Shown one piece after another: positions 1-10,115 of a DNA stretch of 64,000 nucleotides. The translations under genes and the position numbers were made by a program. The DNA comes from Bolinopsis microptera. Lineage: Eukaryota; Ctenophora; Tentaculata; Lobata; Bolinopsidae. The DNA lies in assembly GCF_026151205.1 (NCBI RefSeq), contig NC_087074.1, forward strand, positions 4,526,001 through 4,590,000, in the 5' to 3' direction. Within the stretch, counting starts at the first letter, position 1, and each line of letters opens with the position of its first letter. Below the pieces are notes generated by a model. That model made no database searches. It was given only the letters and a program-made list of their open reading frames with translations, and was not told the origin of the DNA.

Positions 1-56
1 AAAAACATCTGAATATGAAGCAGTTGCTCCCCTAGTAGTAGCAGATTAATACGTAC

Positions 57-1409
57 CCCAGCATCAGTGTCAGTCTCCTGGAACAGAGATACAGGCTGTA
101 GTTCAGTAGGAGGAGATAAGCGGACCACATCCTTTACAAACCGACACACTTCCTCAACGTCACTCTCTCCTATTGATATCAGCACTGTCTTACCCTGCGA
201 GGGAGGATAACTCAAGTGAGGGAATTGAAGGGGGGGGGGGCAATTGAAGTATTGGCTAAAACATTATTTTGGAAGAGGACGAATAGTTTTTTAATTCCGC
301 TGTTTGAAATAAACACTAAGTTCTCTCTATTTAGTGCACACAAAGGAAGACAGTGAGAATATCATTCTATTAGGAGTTAGATAATAACTCACACTGGGGT
401 TGATGAGGACTAAGGTAGGCCAGCAGATTATACTGTAACTATTCCACATTTCGTAGTTCTGATCGTTTATCACTGGATGGGTTATCTTGTATCTCGACAC
501 TGCACTGGAAGTGAAAATATGTGAAAAAGGTGTAAGTGAAGTGAAAGTGAGCTTAGAGAATTTGTGGTAAATACTAAATCTACTGAGGTCAGCCCACCCG
601 CTGTCCCTTGACCCTTGTCGTGACTGTTTCGACATACTTACTTGAGGATGTTGTCGTTGCTCTTCTCATTACTAAACTTGCCAGAGTGGACCCCGACTAC
701 CACCAGACCCTCTGGTACGTGTTCCTCCAGTTTGTGTAGAGCCGGGAGGATGTGCATACAGTTTATACAACAGTACGTGAAGAAGTCCAGTAGTACGTAT
801 CTTCCTTTTAAATTACCTGTAATGTGGGTTATCTTGTTAGTTTGTGAACACCAGCCTAACTTTATCACATATCCATACACTGTATGGGTATGTGATAAAC
901 TATACAGCACCCAATAGATATTGAGATTTTATACCAGTTTAAAGACATATTTCGGATCACCCAACAAAATTCTGGGCAAAAATCATGATCTGTTAATCAT
1001 ATTACAGTCTATCCCAATAATAAATAATCTAAAGAACGCACCGTGAATAGAAAGGGGTGATGAGTTGACCCAGTCAGCATTTTCTGGAAACTCTACAGCA
1101 GACATTGAAGCAGCAGCTAAATGGCCAGCTATGACCGCATCGTCCGCATTTCCTCCCTCGCCGTACAGGGCCTGCAGATATAATATTATAATACTAACAG
1201 AATCTATTTACAATGTCTATCGTTCAGAACGTACGATATTGATTTAGGTTTCCCAATTTAAAAAAATATGTTGATGAGTGGTTATTATAATACATATCTA
1301 ATGATTTATTGCACTGTATTATATTGTTTCATTTTAACTATACCTGCAGAAGCGTCTTAGATTTTGAAGGGAGGGTATCATGGTAACCTCCTTTATCAAG
1401 AGAGCCCAT
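57..1409 (-). CDS. NHLRC2: NHLRC2-like protein, 5' part of gene (thioredoxin-like domain)
   Basis: Five exons read on the minus strand: 1344-1409 (ATG at 1409), 1042-1171, 642-816, 393-504 and 57-194; a GTACGT donor at 51-56 shows that the gene continues beyond the left edge. All junctions are GT-AG and phases agree. The product starts [10 protein letters not shown]. It then matches the N-terminal thioredoxin-like domain of animal NHLRC2: EFPENADWV, then [14 protein letters not shown] with the redox-type CCINC motif, then [16 protein letters not shown] and [10 protein letters not shown]. The NHL beta-propeller expected downstream lies outside the window. NHLRC2 is a conserved cytosolic protein needed for animal viability; its reaction is not established. 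The next gene upstream on the same strand stops 605 bp away. Family assignment is firm; the first exon rests on one in-frame ATG, a good donor and matching phase. Confidence 0.9.
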
Positions 1410-2013
1410 CAGTTGAGATCAGGGTTGCGTCTTCAGGCTTAATATCTCGTTCAGTGGTCTGGACAAATTAGTTCCCTTTCTTTCATTTCTAACGGATAAT
1501 CAGGGATTTGAAGTTTTAAAAATCTGGATCGAGTATTTCGAAGATAAATATTTTGCATCAATACACAAATCTGCAAATTACACAAGGCAAAGTAATAAGA
1601 ATAACATATTATGTATGCGGCGAAATTATACGATCTGAACGAGGTCCAGAGGTCGTCAGGTCATGATTGATTTAAATTAGTCAATTCTCTCGAATAACAG
1701 AAAAATATTACAAAAATGCACAAAATAAATTACAAAACTTAATAAATGAAAGAATAAATTAAGAAAATTAGAGACTATGTCAGTCTCTTCTGAGTGTCTG
1801 ATTGTTGAACATAACATCCTCATTGGAATGTTGCCTTCTCACGCCACACCATATCGCAGAGTTAAATCCCAGCTCTTTATTCGCTGCTAAGAACAACTTC
1901 CCCACGAGCTAACATGAAAGCATAAGGGATTCATCAAATAATCACGTGACGTCACGTTGCAACTCACGTGACGTCACGTTGCAACTCGTGACGTCACGTT
2001 GCAACTCAGCCCC
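1410..2013. other. Intergenic gap between NHLRC2 and the small membrane-protein gene
   Basis: No coding signal was seen. The gap should hold the NHLRC2 promoter and the 3' UTR of the gene to its right. Its right end carries the short CACGTGACGTCA repeat listed separately. Confidence 0.6.
1941..2007. repeat. 22-bp tandem repeat with CACGTGACGTCACG core (3 units)
   Basis: Three units, the last slightly shortened, each contain ACGTGACGTCACGTTGC. The core joins an E-box palindrome (CACGTG) to a CRE palindrome (TGACGTCA). It lies just beyond the stop codon at 2014-2016. The same composite core recurs in UBE2T intron 3 and an SGSM3 intron. Confidence 0.85.
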
Positions 2014-2566
2014 TCACTCAACTTCAGCTGATATCTCAGTTCTCTGAAAGCTCTCCAGATCCCTCAACATTACCATCTCTCTCTGTCTCTCCTCCTCTAC
2101 CTCTTTGTAACACTGTAGGATCTTATCTTCAGTGCTAGCAGCGGACCCTATCTCAGATATCCAATACCATGTTCTCCAGCATCTCTTGGAAAATCTCCCC
2201 ATCTTCTTTTCAAGCTCAGTAGAGGCTTTAGAGAGGTTCCTGGCAATTAAAACGTGAGTTAATTAAAGTAGTATTGGGAATTTCAGCTAGTATTTCCGAT
2301 CCCAACCCCTTATTCTCTATTGATACTTTTGCCCTCACAAAACGGTATGTACAAAATTCTTGGATAAATGAATATAAATAAAATTCCCAACATTTAAAAA
2401 CCAATTCCCGATAATATTTAACATAATATTTAGTACAGAGTACGAACCAGTTCTCGTAGAAGTTAACATAGACTATAGCTGCACTCCAAGTAAGGAATAT
2501 GCCACAGAGTAAGCCCCTCTCAATCCACCGGTACTTCCTGGCTTTCAGCGAGTGCTGCTTGGCCAT
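2014..2566 (-). CDS. Small single-pass membrane protein, 114 residues, unrecognised
   Basis: Two exons: 2448-2566 (ATG at 2566) and 2014-2239 (TGA at 2014-2016). The donor is GTTCGT (2442-2447), the acceptor CCAG; phase 2 joins cleanly as Trp, giving 115 codons in all. The N terminus is short and basic (MAKQHSLKARKYRWIERG), followed by one hydrophobic segment at about residues 18-35. The C-terminal half is charged, with a coiled-coil-like stretch rich in Glu, Arg and Lys (KEVEEERQREMVMLRDLES). Topology suggests a tail facing the cytosol or organelle matrix after one membrane pass. I do not recognise the family. The ATG sits at the last base of a 73-bp minisatellite unit, so the promoter region is repeat-derived and is now split by LINE-A. 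The gene could extend upstream into an exon I cannot see. Confidence 0.6.
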
Positions 2567-2743
2567 TTGCAGCGGTATACCACGCGCCATAGCTACTAGG
2601 GGGAGGGGTGTTGTTAAAATCACTGCTAACACCGCTCATTTGCAGCGGTATACCACGCGCCATAGCTACTAGGGGGAGGGGTGTTGTTAAAATCACTGCT
2701 AACACCGCTCATTTGCAGCGGTATACCACGCGCCATAGCTACT
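2567..2743. repeat. 73-bp minisatellite, left part (about 2.4 units)
   Basis: The string AGCGGTATACCACGCGCC recurs at 2571, 2644 and 2717, a 73-bp period. The array stops abruptly in CTACT at the T-tract that marks the LINE-A tail and resumes beyond the other end of LINE-A. Confidence 0.9.
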
Positions 2744-3090
2744 TTTTTTTTTATTTTTTTTTTATTGAAATCTTTCAAATCAGTCAATTACATACAAGTT
2801 TACACAATGAATTAGTTAAATATAATATTGTCCTCTAAGCATGGATTGTCAAAGTTGAAATTGTCTCGGACAAAATGTATGTAACCAAAGGACCTGAGGG
2901 TCACCAAAACACAGATATTGAGTGCAAATGCAGCTCCTGCACAAGCATGGGCCCTTATAAAATTGTAATAAGTTACTTTAAACAAAATCACACACCCATT
3001 CAATCAATTCATAAAATATTGTGCTGTGAGATGAAATTGAGAAATATGTGAATGCAGACAGCAAGAATAGATAATCTTGAATAAACTATT

Positions 3091-6000
3091 TTACGGATTT
3101 GTTTCTATTGAATAGTCAAGTTCAGAGTCCGAATCCACCGGGATAATTTTCCCCCACATGTAAGTGGAAAGTTTACTTTTAAAATCAGTGATACTCTCTA
3201 TCTCACGGATATCTAGAGGAATGTGATTCCACTTAGTGTGGGTCCTATAGAAGAAATTCTTGGCAAAAGCGTTGGAGCTTGCTCGAGGTGAGATAGAGCT
3301 TACAAAACATAGAGAGTCCATGTGACTATTTCTGAGCCTTGAGTGGCCTTGAAATGGTTGCAAATATGAGGGTAAAGTGACAGGTATATGTTGCTTCACA
3401 ATTTTAAAGAAGAAGATGAGATCCAAGAAGTCAAAGCGGTCTTCAATCGGCATAATCTTCAGCTGTCTGCATTTTTGAATGTATGTGGATGATGGATAAC
3501 TCATATACTCCTCGTGAAGAATCCACTTAATAGCACGCTTTTGGAGGCCCTCCAGCTTGCTTATCTGGGATTTTGTGACTGGTCTCCATATAACCGAGCA
3601 ATGCTCAAATAGGCTCCTCACTAAAGTGAGATACAGTACTCTACGACGATTTACGTCTTGGACAAAATAACAATTTCTTCTCGCCATGCCTAATTTTTGG
3701 TTTGCCTTAGAAAGGACTTTGGAGCACTGATCTTTCCAATCGAGATTTGATGTCACAATTACACCCAGATCCTTTTCATGATCAACATAGTCAAGTGTGA
3801 TTCTTCCCATGGAGTATACAAAGTTAAAGAGTGGTAGGACACTAAGGAGGGAAACTGTTTCGGATATCCTTCCTGCGACGGTGAGGACCTTACATTTGTC
3901 GGGATGAAATCTCATTTTATTAGAAAGTGACCAGTCATGGAGATAATCAATGTCCTTCTGCAGTCGCAGGATATCAGACTCCGAAACAATCTTACGCCAA
4001 ATTTTAGTATCATCGGCATACAGTGACAGTTGTGTGCCTGGTGAAATCCCCACTGATATATCATCAATGAACATAATGAACAGCAATGGTCCCAAAATTG
4101 ACCCTTGAGGTACACCAGACTGGGCGTTTCTCATAGAAGAAAACTTGCCACTTATCAAGACCTGTTGTTGCCTGTCTCTTAGATAATCAGTGATGAATTT
4201 CAGTAGCCTCCCATCAATACCAAATTTGCTCTTTAGCTTAAATAATATAAGATCATGGTTAACCGAGTCAAATGCTTTGGCAAAATCAAAGTAGACTACA
4301 TCTGTTCTCATATTTTCATTCAGTGAGAGCGCTAGGCTGTCGCACAGTCCTACAAGATTAGTTGCACAAGATCTCTCAGCTCGGAAACCATGCTGTTTGT
4401 CATTGATCATGCCATTAGTAAGTGCCAATAACTCATCTCTTATTATGCGTTCAAGAACTTTTGTGATTAAGCATGTAAGAGAAATTGGCCTATAATTTGA
4501 AACCTCATGTTTATCCCCTTTCTTGAATATTGGTACAATGTGCCCCAGTTTCCACTCCCTTGGTAGTGTCCCAATGTTGTAGCATGAATGAAAAAGTATT
4601 GATATAGGGTATGCGAGCCCAACCGCACAGTTTTTCAAAAGTTTCCCATGGATACCATCAGGTCCATAAGCTTTATTAGCATTAATATTGGAAATGATTT
4701 TGCGAACCCTTCTGTGGTCAAATTCAATATCAAAGCGCCAATCATTAGAGTAATCTATATCTATGTCATAAGTTGATGCCTCAGAGAACTGCTCGAAGAA
4801 AAAGTCATTAAATAGGTTGGCCTGGTCTTCAGGGCAGTTGCGGACAGTGCCTTTGTGGCTTACAAACTCAGGGATCCGCTGACTAGCTGTCTTCGATTTG
4901 ACATAGGACCAAAATTTTTTTGTTATTAAAGCACTATCATCAGATTCATTTAATGTTTCCCTCATTTTTTGAGCAACCACATTTTTGAAATTTTTCCTAG
5001 CAAGGGAGAATGCAATTTCAGCTCTATCACTTTTATGCCTTTCTTTATGTAATCTCACTTTCTTACGCCATGCATCATAACACTCCGAGTCAAACCATGG
5101 ATCTTGGCCATCAGTCTTGACAGAGCATTTTTTAACAAATTTATCTGTGACATTGAAAAGTTTGTCCTTAAATTTTTTCCATCCAATTTCAGGTTCTGTG
5201 CCATTGAGCAATGCATCCCAATTCGTGTGTCGGAGTTCATGGTTTAGCCTCTCCCAGTTCACAGTCTTAAAGTTATAGCACATACGCCTGACTGGCTTCT
5301 TCCTACCAACTTTAACGTTGATCTTAAAATTGATGGGGAAGTGGTCAGACTTGCAAGCACTATCTCTCTCACCTACCATTAGGTCATTAATATTTGACAC
5401 AGAGTTTGTGAGCAATAGGTCAAGTGTTTTGCCTTTGCAGTGGGTAGGTGTTAGCACACATTGTTGAAGGCCTAGATCAACAAAAGATTCAACAAAAGAT
5501 TGCTCAATAGGACAGGAGCTGGCCAGGGTAGACCAGGAAACTCCGGTCAGGTTAAAATCTCCTAGTATGAAGACTTTACTCAGTCCTCTTCTTCTGAGAA
5601 GAGTTTTCAAAGACTCAACAATTTTTTCACGATTTGCGGAGCCCAGTGTACCAACACGATAACATGTGCATACAACAAACTTAATTCCAGTGGAGGTCTT
5701 AAATTCCACAGCAAGAATTTCTGCACCATACTTGAGACGAACTCCCTTTGAAGTTAGATCAAGGTCTGCTCTCACTGCAATCATGACCCCTCCACCATTC
5801 CTCCTAAACCGGGTTGGATTAGAAGGATCTGGTGGATGAGTTTTCTTCGATCTATCAGAGCGAAATATCTTATATCTGTCAGGGTGCAGAAATTCACTAT
5901 CAGCAATAGAACTCTTAAACCAGGTTTCGTTAAGTATTGCAATATCTATCTTAGCCTCATTAAGATAAGTCGACACTTCAAGACATTTAGTGGTATCAAT

Positions 6001-6621
6001 CATTGGATGGGCATTGTTCAGTTCACCAAAAGGGATGAGACCTTGAACATTCTGAAAGTAAACATTCAATTTATTACCATTCCCAACTCTAACACCTATG
6101 GGAGACGGCCCTGGGTTTACAATTCCAGGGTTTACTAAAACTATCAAAAAACCATTCATCAAAAACAACCAAATTATGCATCCCGTGAGAATATTGCCGG
6201 TTCTACCAGTAAATATGCAATTTAAGTTCTTATGGATTGAAATCTGGCAAAATCTATATAAACCATCGAAACTGTAATTATTCCTCAGATAATACATATT
6301 TGCTAAATATAAAAAGAAATAAACTGTAAAGCATCGGCACAAGTTAGGAACTGGGTATGTTGGTACAAAGGCTCGGCAATCATAAGTGACCCTAGAAAAA
6401 GCCAACCCACTTACCCCGACATATGTGATAGTGATTAGCGAAAAGTGACATATGAATATAACATAAAAAATATAAAATAATAAGCGAGAATCAATGCAGC
6501 TGTCTAAATAATCAAAAATACTACCTGTACCACGTCTACGGTTCTGATGTTTGATGGATTTTGCAAAAGAATTTCCACTAAACACTCCAACTCTAAATCT
6601 GTATGTTACTAAATCGATCAT
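3091..6621 (-). CDS. LINE-A ORF2: AP endonuclease plus reverse transcriptase
   Basis: 1176 codons, ATG at 6621. After about 185 residues with a hydrophobic stretch comes an exonuclease-endonuclease-phosphatase domain: NVYFQNVQGL, then ILNETWF, GGGVMIAVR, ILGDFNL and the C-terminal SDHFPI, which are the usual Asn, Glu, Asp and His positions. The reverse transcriptase follows: GPDGIHGKLL, NYRPISLT, DFAKAFDSVNH, SGVPQGSILGPLLF and the catalytic box YADD at about residues 868-871. A thumb and CR1-type tail complete the protein. No RNase H domain is seen. It nicks target DNA and primes cDNA synthesis from the element RNA. No internal stop interrupts it, so it may still be coding-competent. Confidence 0.93.
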   Translation of the reverse strand: MIDLVTYRFRVGVFSGNSFAKSIKHQNRRRGTGSIFDYLDSCIDSRLLFYIFYVIFICHFSLITITYVGVSGLAFSRVTYDCRAFVPTYPVPNLCRCFTVYFFLYLANMYYLRNNYSFDGLYRFCQISIHKNLNCIFTGRTGNILTGCIIWLFLMNGFLIVLVNPGIVNPGPSPIGVRVGNGNKLNVYFQNVQGLIPFGELNNAHPMIDTTKCLEVSTYLNEAKIDIAILNETWFKSSIADSEFLHPDRYKIFRSDRSKKTHPPDPSNPTRFRRNGGGVMIAVRADLDLTSKGVRLKYGAEILAVEFKTSTGIKFVVCTCYRVGTLGSANREKIVESLKTLLRRRGLSKVFILGDFNLTGVSWSTLASSCPIEQSFVESFVDLGLQQCVLTPTHCKGKTLDLLLTNSVSNINDLMVGERDSACKSDHFPINFKINVKVGRKKPVRRMCYNFKTVNWERLNHELRHTNWDALLNGTEPEIGWKKFKDKLFNVTDKFVKKCSVKTDGQDPWFDSECYDAWRKKVRLHKERHKSDRAEIAFSLARKNFKNVVAQKMRETLNESDDSALITKKFWSYVKSKTASQRIPEFVSHKGTVRNCPEDQANLFNDFFFEQFSEASTYDIDIDYSNDWRFDIEFDHRRVRKIISNINANKAYGPDGIHGKLLKNCAVGLAYPISILFHSCYNIGTLPREWKLGHIVPIFKKGDKHEVSNYRPISLTCLITKVLERIIRDELLALTNGMINDKQHGFRAERSCATNLVGLCDSLALSLNENMRTDVVYFDFAKAFDSVNHDLILFKLKSKFGIDGRLLKFITDYLRDRQQQVLISGKFSSMRNAQSGVPQGSILGPLLFIMFIDDISVGISPGTQLSLYADDTKIWRKIVSESDILRLQKDIDYLHDWSLSNKMRFHPDKCKVLTVAGRISETVSLLSVLPLFNFVYSMGRITLDYVDHEKDLGVIVTSNLDWKDQCSKVLSKANQKLGMARRNCYFVQDVNRRRVLYLTLVRSLFEHCSVIWRPVTKSQISKLEGLQKRAIKWILHEEYMSYPSSTYIQKCRQLKIMPIEDRFDFLDLIFFFKIVKQHIPVTLPSYLQPFQGHSRLRNSHMDSLCFVSSISPRASSNAFAKNFFYRTHTKWNHIPLDIREIESITDFKSKLSTYMWGKIIPVDSDSELDYSIETNP

Positions 6622-6703
6622 GGTGTTTTACAGGTGAGTATACTTGCCAGACTACAACTGCATATCATTAGCTTAACAAGGTTCAGAGGACAGCACAAAA
6701 GAA

Positions 6704-8077
6704 CTACTGATAGATATAAGGATTAAAATATCTACTGTGGATGGCACGAATATAAAATCTGGCCAACACACCCATACCTTTCTGAGGATTGGGGTGAATG
6801 CCTTTGTTCTCAAATAAGGGATCAAATCTCTTAACAGGCTCACTTAGAGCTCTCTTAAACTTTGTAAAGGGATAAAACACATCCATGAAAAAGAACCTCC
6901 TAAATACACACTCATTGTATAAAATCCTATTAAAATCCATTACCCTCTTGTTAGTTAATTTATCGTTATCATTCTGTAAAGGTAATGGCAATAGCGATTG
7001 AACATATACCTTACAGTTGGGAAATAATAGGCCTATCTTACCAAAAAGTTGCTTTACTGGTCCCCTCAAAATACCAATTTTATCCCCCACACGCCTAATA
7101 TCGTTTGTGCCTACGCTGATCAGAAGCTTCTCAACGTGGACATCAGGATGTGCCGTGCAGTAGTCCTCCAACTGTTTCTGGACTTTGTCCATTTTTGCTC
7201 CGCCTTCTGCAACATTTACGACTGTGACTTTCCCTTTTCCCAGCTTTGCGGAGTCCAATCTTTGAGCATAAGAGTCTCCAGCAACCAACGTGACTCTTTG
7301 CGCAGGTACTTGGGCTTCGGTGCCAGAAGCTGGTGTACTAGTCTCTGTGCTGATATTCTGAGAGCTAACTTGGCCACCAGATTTCACAATAGCTCGAAAT
7401 GACAGGGAGTATCTTACTTGCTCCGATTTCTTTGGAGGCTCTCCCTTTGTGGCCGGCTCTGCTCGCACAGCATGCCTCAGATTCTGCTGTGTCCCAGGCC
7501 GCATTACAACAAGACTGTTGTTCTTCATCCTTATCGTCTTGACACAATTAGGTTTCCCAGTTGTGCCCTCGTAAAACTCAAGCGTCCGTTCACATCCCAG
7601 TGAGAAAGAGCAAATCGATTTCTCCTGGTCCATTAGTTTCTCACCGTCATTGTGTATTGAAGTACTCGCTTGGTTGTTTCCATACTTGATGACCAGACAT
7701 GAGTCCAGAGGTCCAGTTATCTCCGTACTCGAGTTTACAAGACTCAGGAGTCTTTTGATATTAGGGAAACCACTGATATCCTGTGGTGGGTGCACTGGAT
7801 TTGTGTCAGTGTAAATATAGGGTGCATCCTGTGAGCACAACCAAGCTGTTGTTGCCTTGTGTCTTCCCTCGGTGTTTAGTTTCTGCAGGGACTCACATTC
7901 AACCCATACCGCATCACAGAGAACCTCATCCTCGCAGAAGTCCTCTATATGTAACACAAAATTGTCCACCTTTCCCTCACGCTTTGGCAGCTCGTTTTGA
8001 ACAGAGTTAAGGATATGACGTAGATCCTCAACTGAGGCAGCTTTGACATAGTCGAAAATCTCTTGAAGGTTTATCAT
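6704..8077 (-). CDS. LINE-A ORF1: AlkB-like dioxygenase fused to SGNH/GDSL hydrolase
   Basis: 457 residues if started at the ATG at 8077 (MINLQEIFDYV); the frame is open a little further upstream. Residues about 115-232 look like an AlkB-type 2OG-Fe(II) dioxygenase: SIHNDGE gives the metal-binding His-x-Asp (His142, Asp144), LRHAV the second metal His (His202), and RYSLSFR the paired arginines that bind 2-oxoglutarate (Arg222, Arg228). Residues about 263-457 form an SGNH/GDSL hydrolase: LVAGDSYAQ (catalytic Ser block), ISVGTND (Asn block) and GIHPNPQKG (Asp-His block). Esterase ORF1 proteins are known in CR1-type LINEs; the AlkB domain is the odd part. AlkB enzymes demethylate alkylated nucleic acid bases, so a role in protecting element RNA or cDNA can be proposed but is inference. 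ORF2 starts 83 bp downstream. Confidence 0.85.
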   Translation of the reverse strand: MINLQEIFDYVKAASVEDLRHILNSVQNELPKREGKVDNFVLHIEDFCEDEVLCDAVWVECESLQKLNTEGRHKATTAWLCSQDAPYIYTDTNPVHPPQDISGFPNIKRLLSLVNSSTEITGPLDSCLVIKYGNNQASTSIHNDGEKLMDQEKSICSFSLGCERTLEFYEGTTGKPNCVKTIRMKNNSLVVMRPGTQQNLRHAVRAEPATKGEPPKKSEQVRYSLSFRAIVKSGGQVSSQNISTETSTPASGTEAQVPAQRVTLVAGDSYAQRLDSAKLGKGKVTVVNVAEGGAKMDKVQKQLEDYCTAHPDVHVEKLLISVGTNDIRRVGDKIGILRGPVKQLFGKIGLLFPNCKVYVQSLLPLPLQNDNDKLTNKRVMDFNRILYNECVFRRFFFMDVFYPFTKFKRALSEPVKRFDPLFENKGIHPNPQKGMGVLARFYIRAIHSRYFNPYIYQ

Positions 8078-8524
8078 TGTTGTCAGAGATTGTCGAGTCT
8101 GGCAGCAAAGTTTGCCAGGGAACCATCCGTAACACCTCAGAGTAGGCAACCTCCCACAACACTAAACACGACCTGGAAGGAAAATGGCACGAGAAAATGT
8201 GAAATGAAACTGCTGGTCGGGAGTAAAGTTAACTTTGCCAGGAAAATATAGCTAGAGTAAGGATAAGAGGGGCAATATCAGAGATGTAACAATTCACATT
8301 CAAAATAAGCTATCAATGAGAAAGAAGTAAAAGAGAAACTTACATCGTGTTTAAGGTGTTGTTGCCCAGTGCAAGCACTGGGCGAGAGGAGCCTAACTCA
8401 GGAGGCGAACTTCAGGAACCCCAGCGCACCCGCATACCAGGAGATCGGCTGTACTTCCTAGCCCGTCATGCCATTGTACATGCCTAAATTTATTTGTTAT
8501 ATAGTAGTGTTGTAAGTATTAAAA

Positions 8525-8640
8525 CTAGGGGAGGATGTTGTTAAAATCACTGCTAACACCGCTCATTTGCAGCGGTATACCACGCGCCATAGCTACTAGG
8601 GGGAGGGGTGTTGTTAAAATCACTGCTAACACCGCTCAAG
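8525..8640. repeat. 73-bp minisatellite, right part
   Basis: About 1.6 units of the 73-bp repeat seen at 2567-2743, in the same orientation and phase, ending ACACCGCTC at 8637. It is the other half of the array split by LINE-A. Confidence 0.88.
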
Positions 8641-9259
8641 GTATTACATCCAGTTAAAACCAAAGGATCAATGCCCATTTGACCAAATGTTGAGGAATAA
8701 ATGGATATTGCCCCCCCCCCCCCCCCCCTTGATATGACGAGCTTCCACTTGATAATTGAAACGTAATTTAACAAGAAGACTACGTGCTTGTAAAAAATTA
8801 TTTGATATGAAATTTGATGAAAATATTAATAAATTAAATAATAAATTAGTATTCAAACGTCAAACCATTGAAACCGTACAGTCGCATAAATCTAAAACAA
8901 ATTTGAATTATGTACTTTTTGATAAACCGTGTGCAGTGCCCTTTCCAGAGGGTTTTTTTAAAAGAATTCTTTAACGTTACTATTTTCTATCTATTACTGT
9001 TTGTATTATAATTTTGAGTAAACATTAATCGAGTAAACCGCTCGATTCCCAATCATGTAAAAATAAAAACGCTGTTTTAAAACAACTTTACGTCGACAAG
9101 TACAACAAATAATTACCTTAGGACTTAGATTAATACAAGTTAATCTAAAAGTTAATACACAATTACATTGCCCGTTGAGTTGTTGAAAGGCTACTTAACA
9201 CTACACAATGCACGCTAACTGAAATTCTATCCCATACTGGTATAAACTATAAATGGTTT
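8641..9259. other. Gene-free AT-rich stretch with a poly-C run
   Basis: An 18-base C run at about 8711-8728 is the only striking feature. A 72-codon plus-strand frame at 8756-8974 is Lys- and Asn-rich and has no recognisable motif. No gene is called here. Confidence 0.5.
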
Positions 9260-10095
9260 AACTGCAAGATGGTACACACTTTGTATCAACTAACTGCAAG
9301 ATGGTACACACTTTGTTTCAGCTAACTACAAGATGGTACACACGTTGTTTCAACTAACTACAAGATGGTACACACGTTGTTTTAACTAACTGCAAGATGG
9401 TACACACTTTGTTTCAGCTAACTACAAGATGGTACACACTTTGTTTCAACTAACTGCAAGATGGTACACACTTTGTTTCAACTAACTGCAAGATGGTACA
9501 CACTTTGTTTCAACTAACTGCAAGATGGTACACACGTTGTTTCAACTAACTGCAAGATGGTACACACTTTGTTTCAACTAACTGCAAAATGGTACACACT
9601 TTGTTTAAACTAACTGCAAGATGGTACACACTTTGTTTAAACTAACTGCAAGATGGTACACACTTTGTTTCAACTAACTGCAAGATGGTACACGCTTTGT
9701 TTAAACTAACTGCAAGATGGTACACACTTTGTTTCAACTAACTGCAAGATGATACACACTTTGTTTCAACTAACTGCAAGATGGTACACACTTCGTTTCA
9801 ACTAACTGCAAGATGGTACACACTTTGTTTCAACTAACTGCAAGATGGTACACACGTTGTTTTAACTAACTGCAAGATGGTACACACTTTGTTTCAGCTA
9901 ACTACAAGATGGTACACACTTTGTTTCAACTAACTGCAAGATGGTACACACTTTGTTTCAACTAACTGCAAGATGGTACACACTTTGTTTCAACTAACTG
10001 CAAGATGGTACACGCTTTGTTTAAACTAACTGCAAGATGGTACACACTTTGTTTCAACTAACTGCAAGATGGTACACACATTGCTTCAACTAACA
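9260..10095. repeat. 32-bp minisatellite (about 26 units) in the UBE2T 3' region
   Basis: The unit contains CTGCAAGATGGTACACACTT followed by TGTTTCAACTAA, with period 32. Variants alternate (ACACTTTG or ACACGTTG; CAACT, AAACT or AGCT), and blocks of variants repeat, pointing to segmental amplification. It begins about 20 bp beyond the UBE2T stop codon, so it probably forms most of the 3' UTR or its flank. Confidence 0.92.
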
Positions 10096-10115
10096 TCCCA
10101 CAACCCAGTACCAGT

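Larger units (their letters stand above)
2743..8524 (-). mobile_element. LINE-A: full-length CR1-like non-LTR retrotransposon
   Basis: Minus-strand element of about 5.8 kb with two intact ORFs (ORF1 6704-8077, ORF2 3091-6621). The 3' tail is A-rich, seen on the plus strand as T-tracts at 2744-2764. Both ends abut the same 73-bp minisatellite: the left flank ends GCTACT and the right flank resumes ACTAGGGGAGG, so the target duplication is very short (ACT or a little more). Two uninterrupted ORFs of 457 and 1176 codons suggest recent insertion. The exact 5' end is uncertain by tens of bases. The CR1/L2 superfamily placement rests on the AP-endonuclease plus RT ORF2 and an esterase-type ORF1; the clade was not tested by phylogeny. 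Confidence 0.85.
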
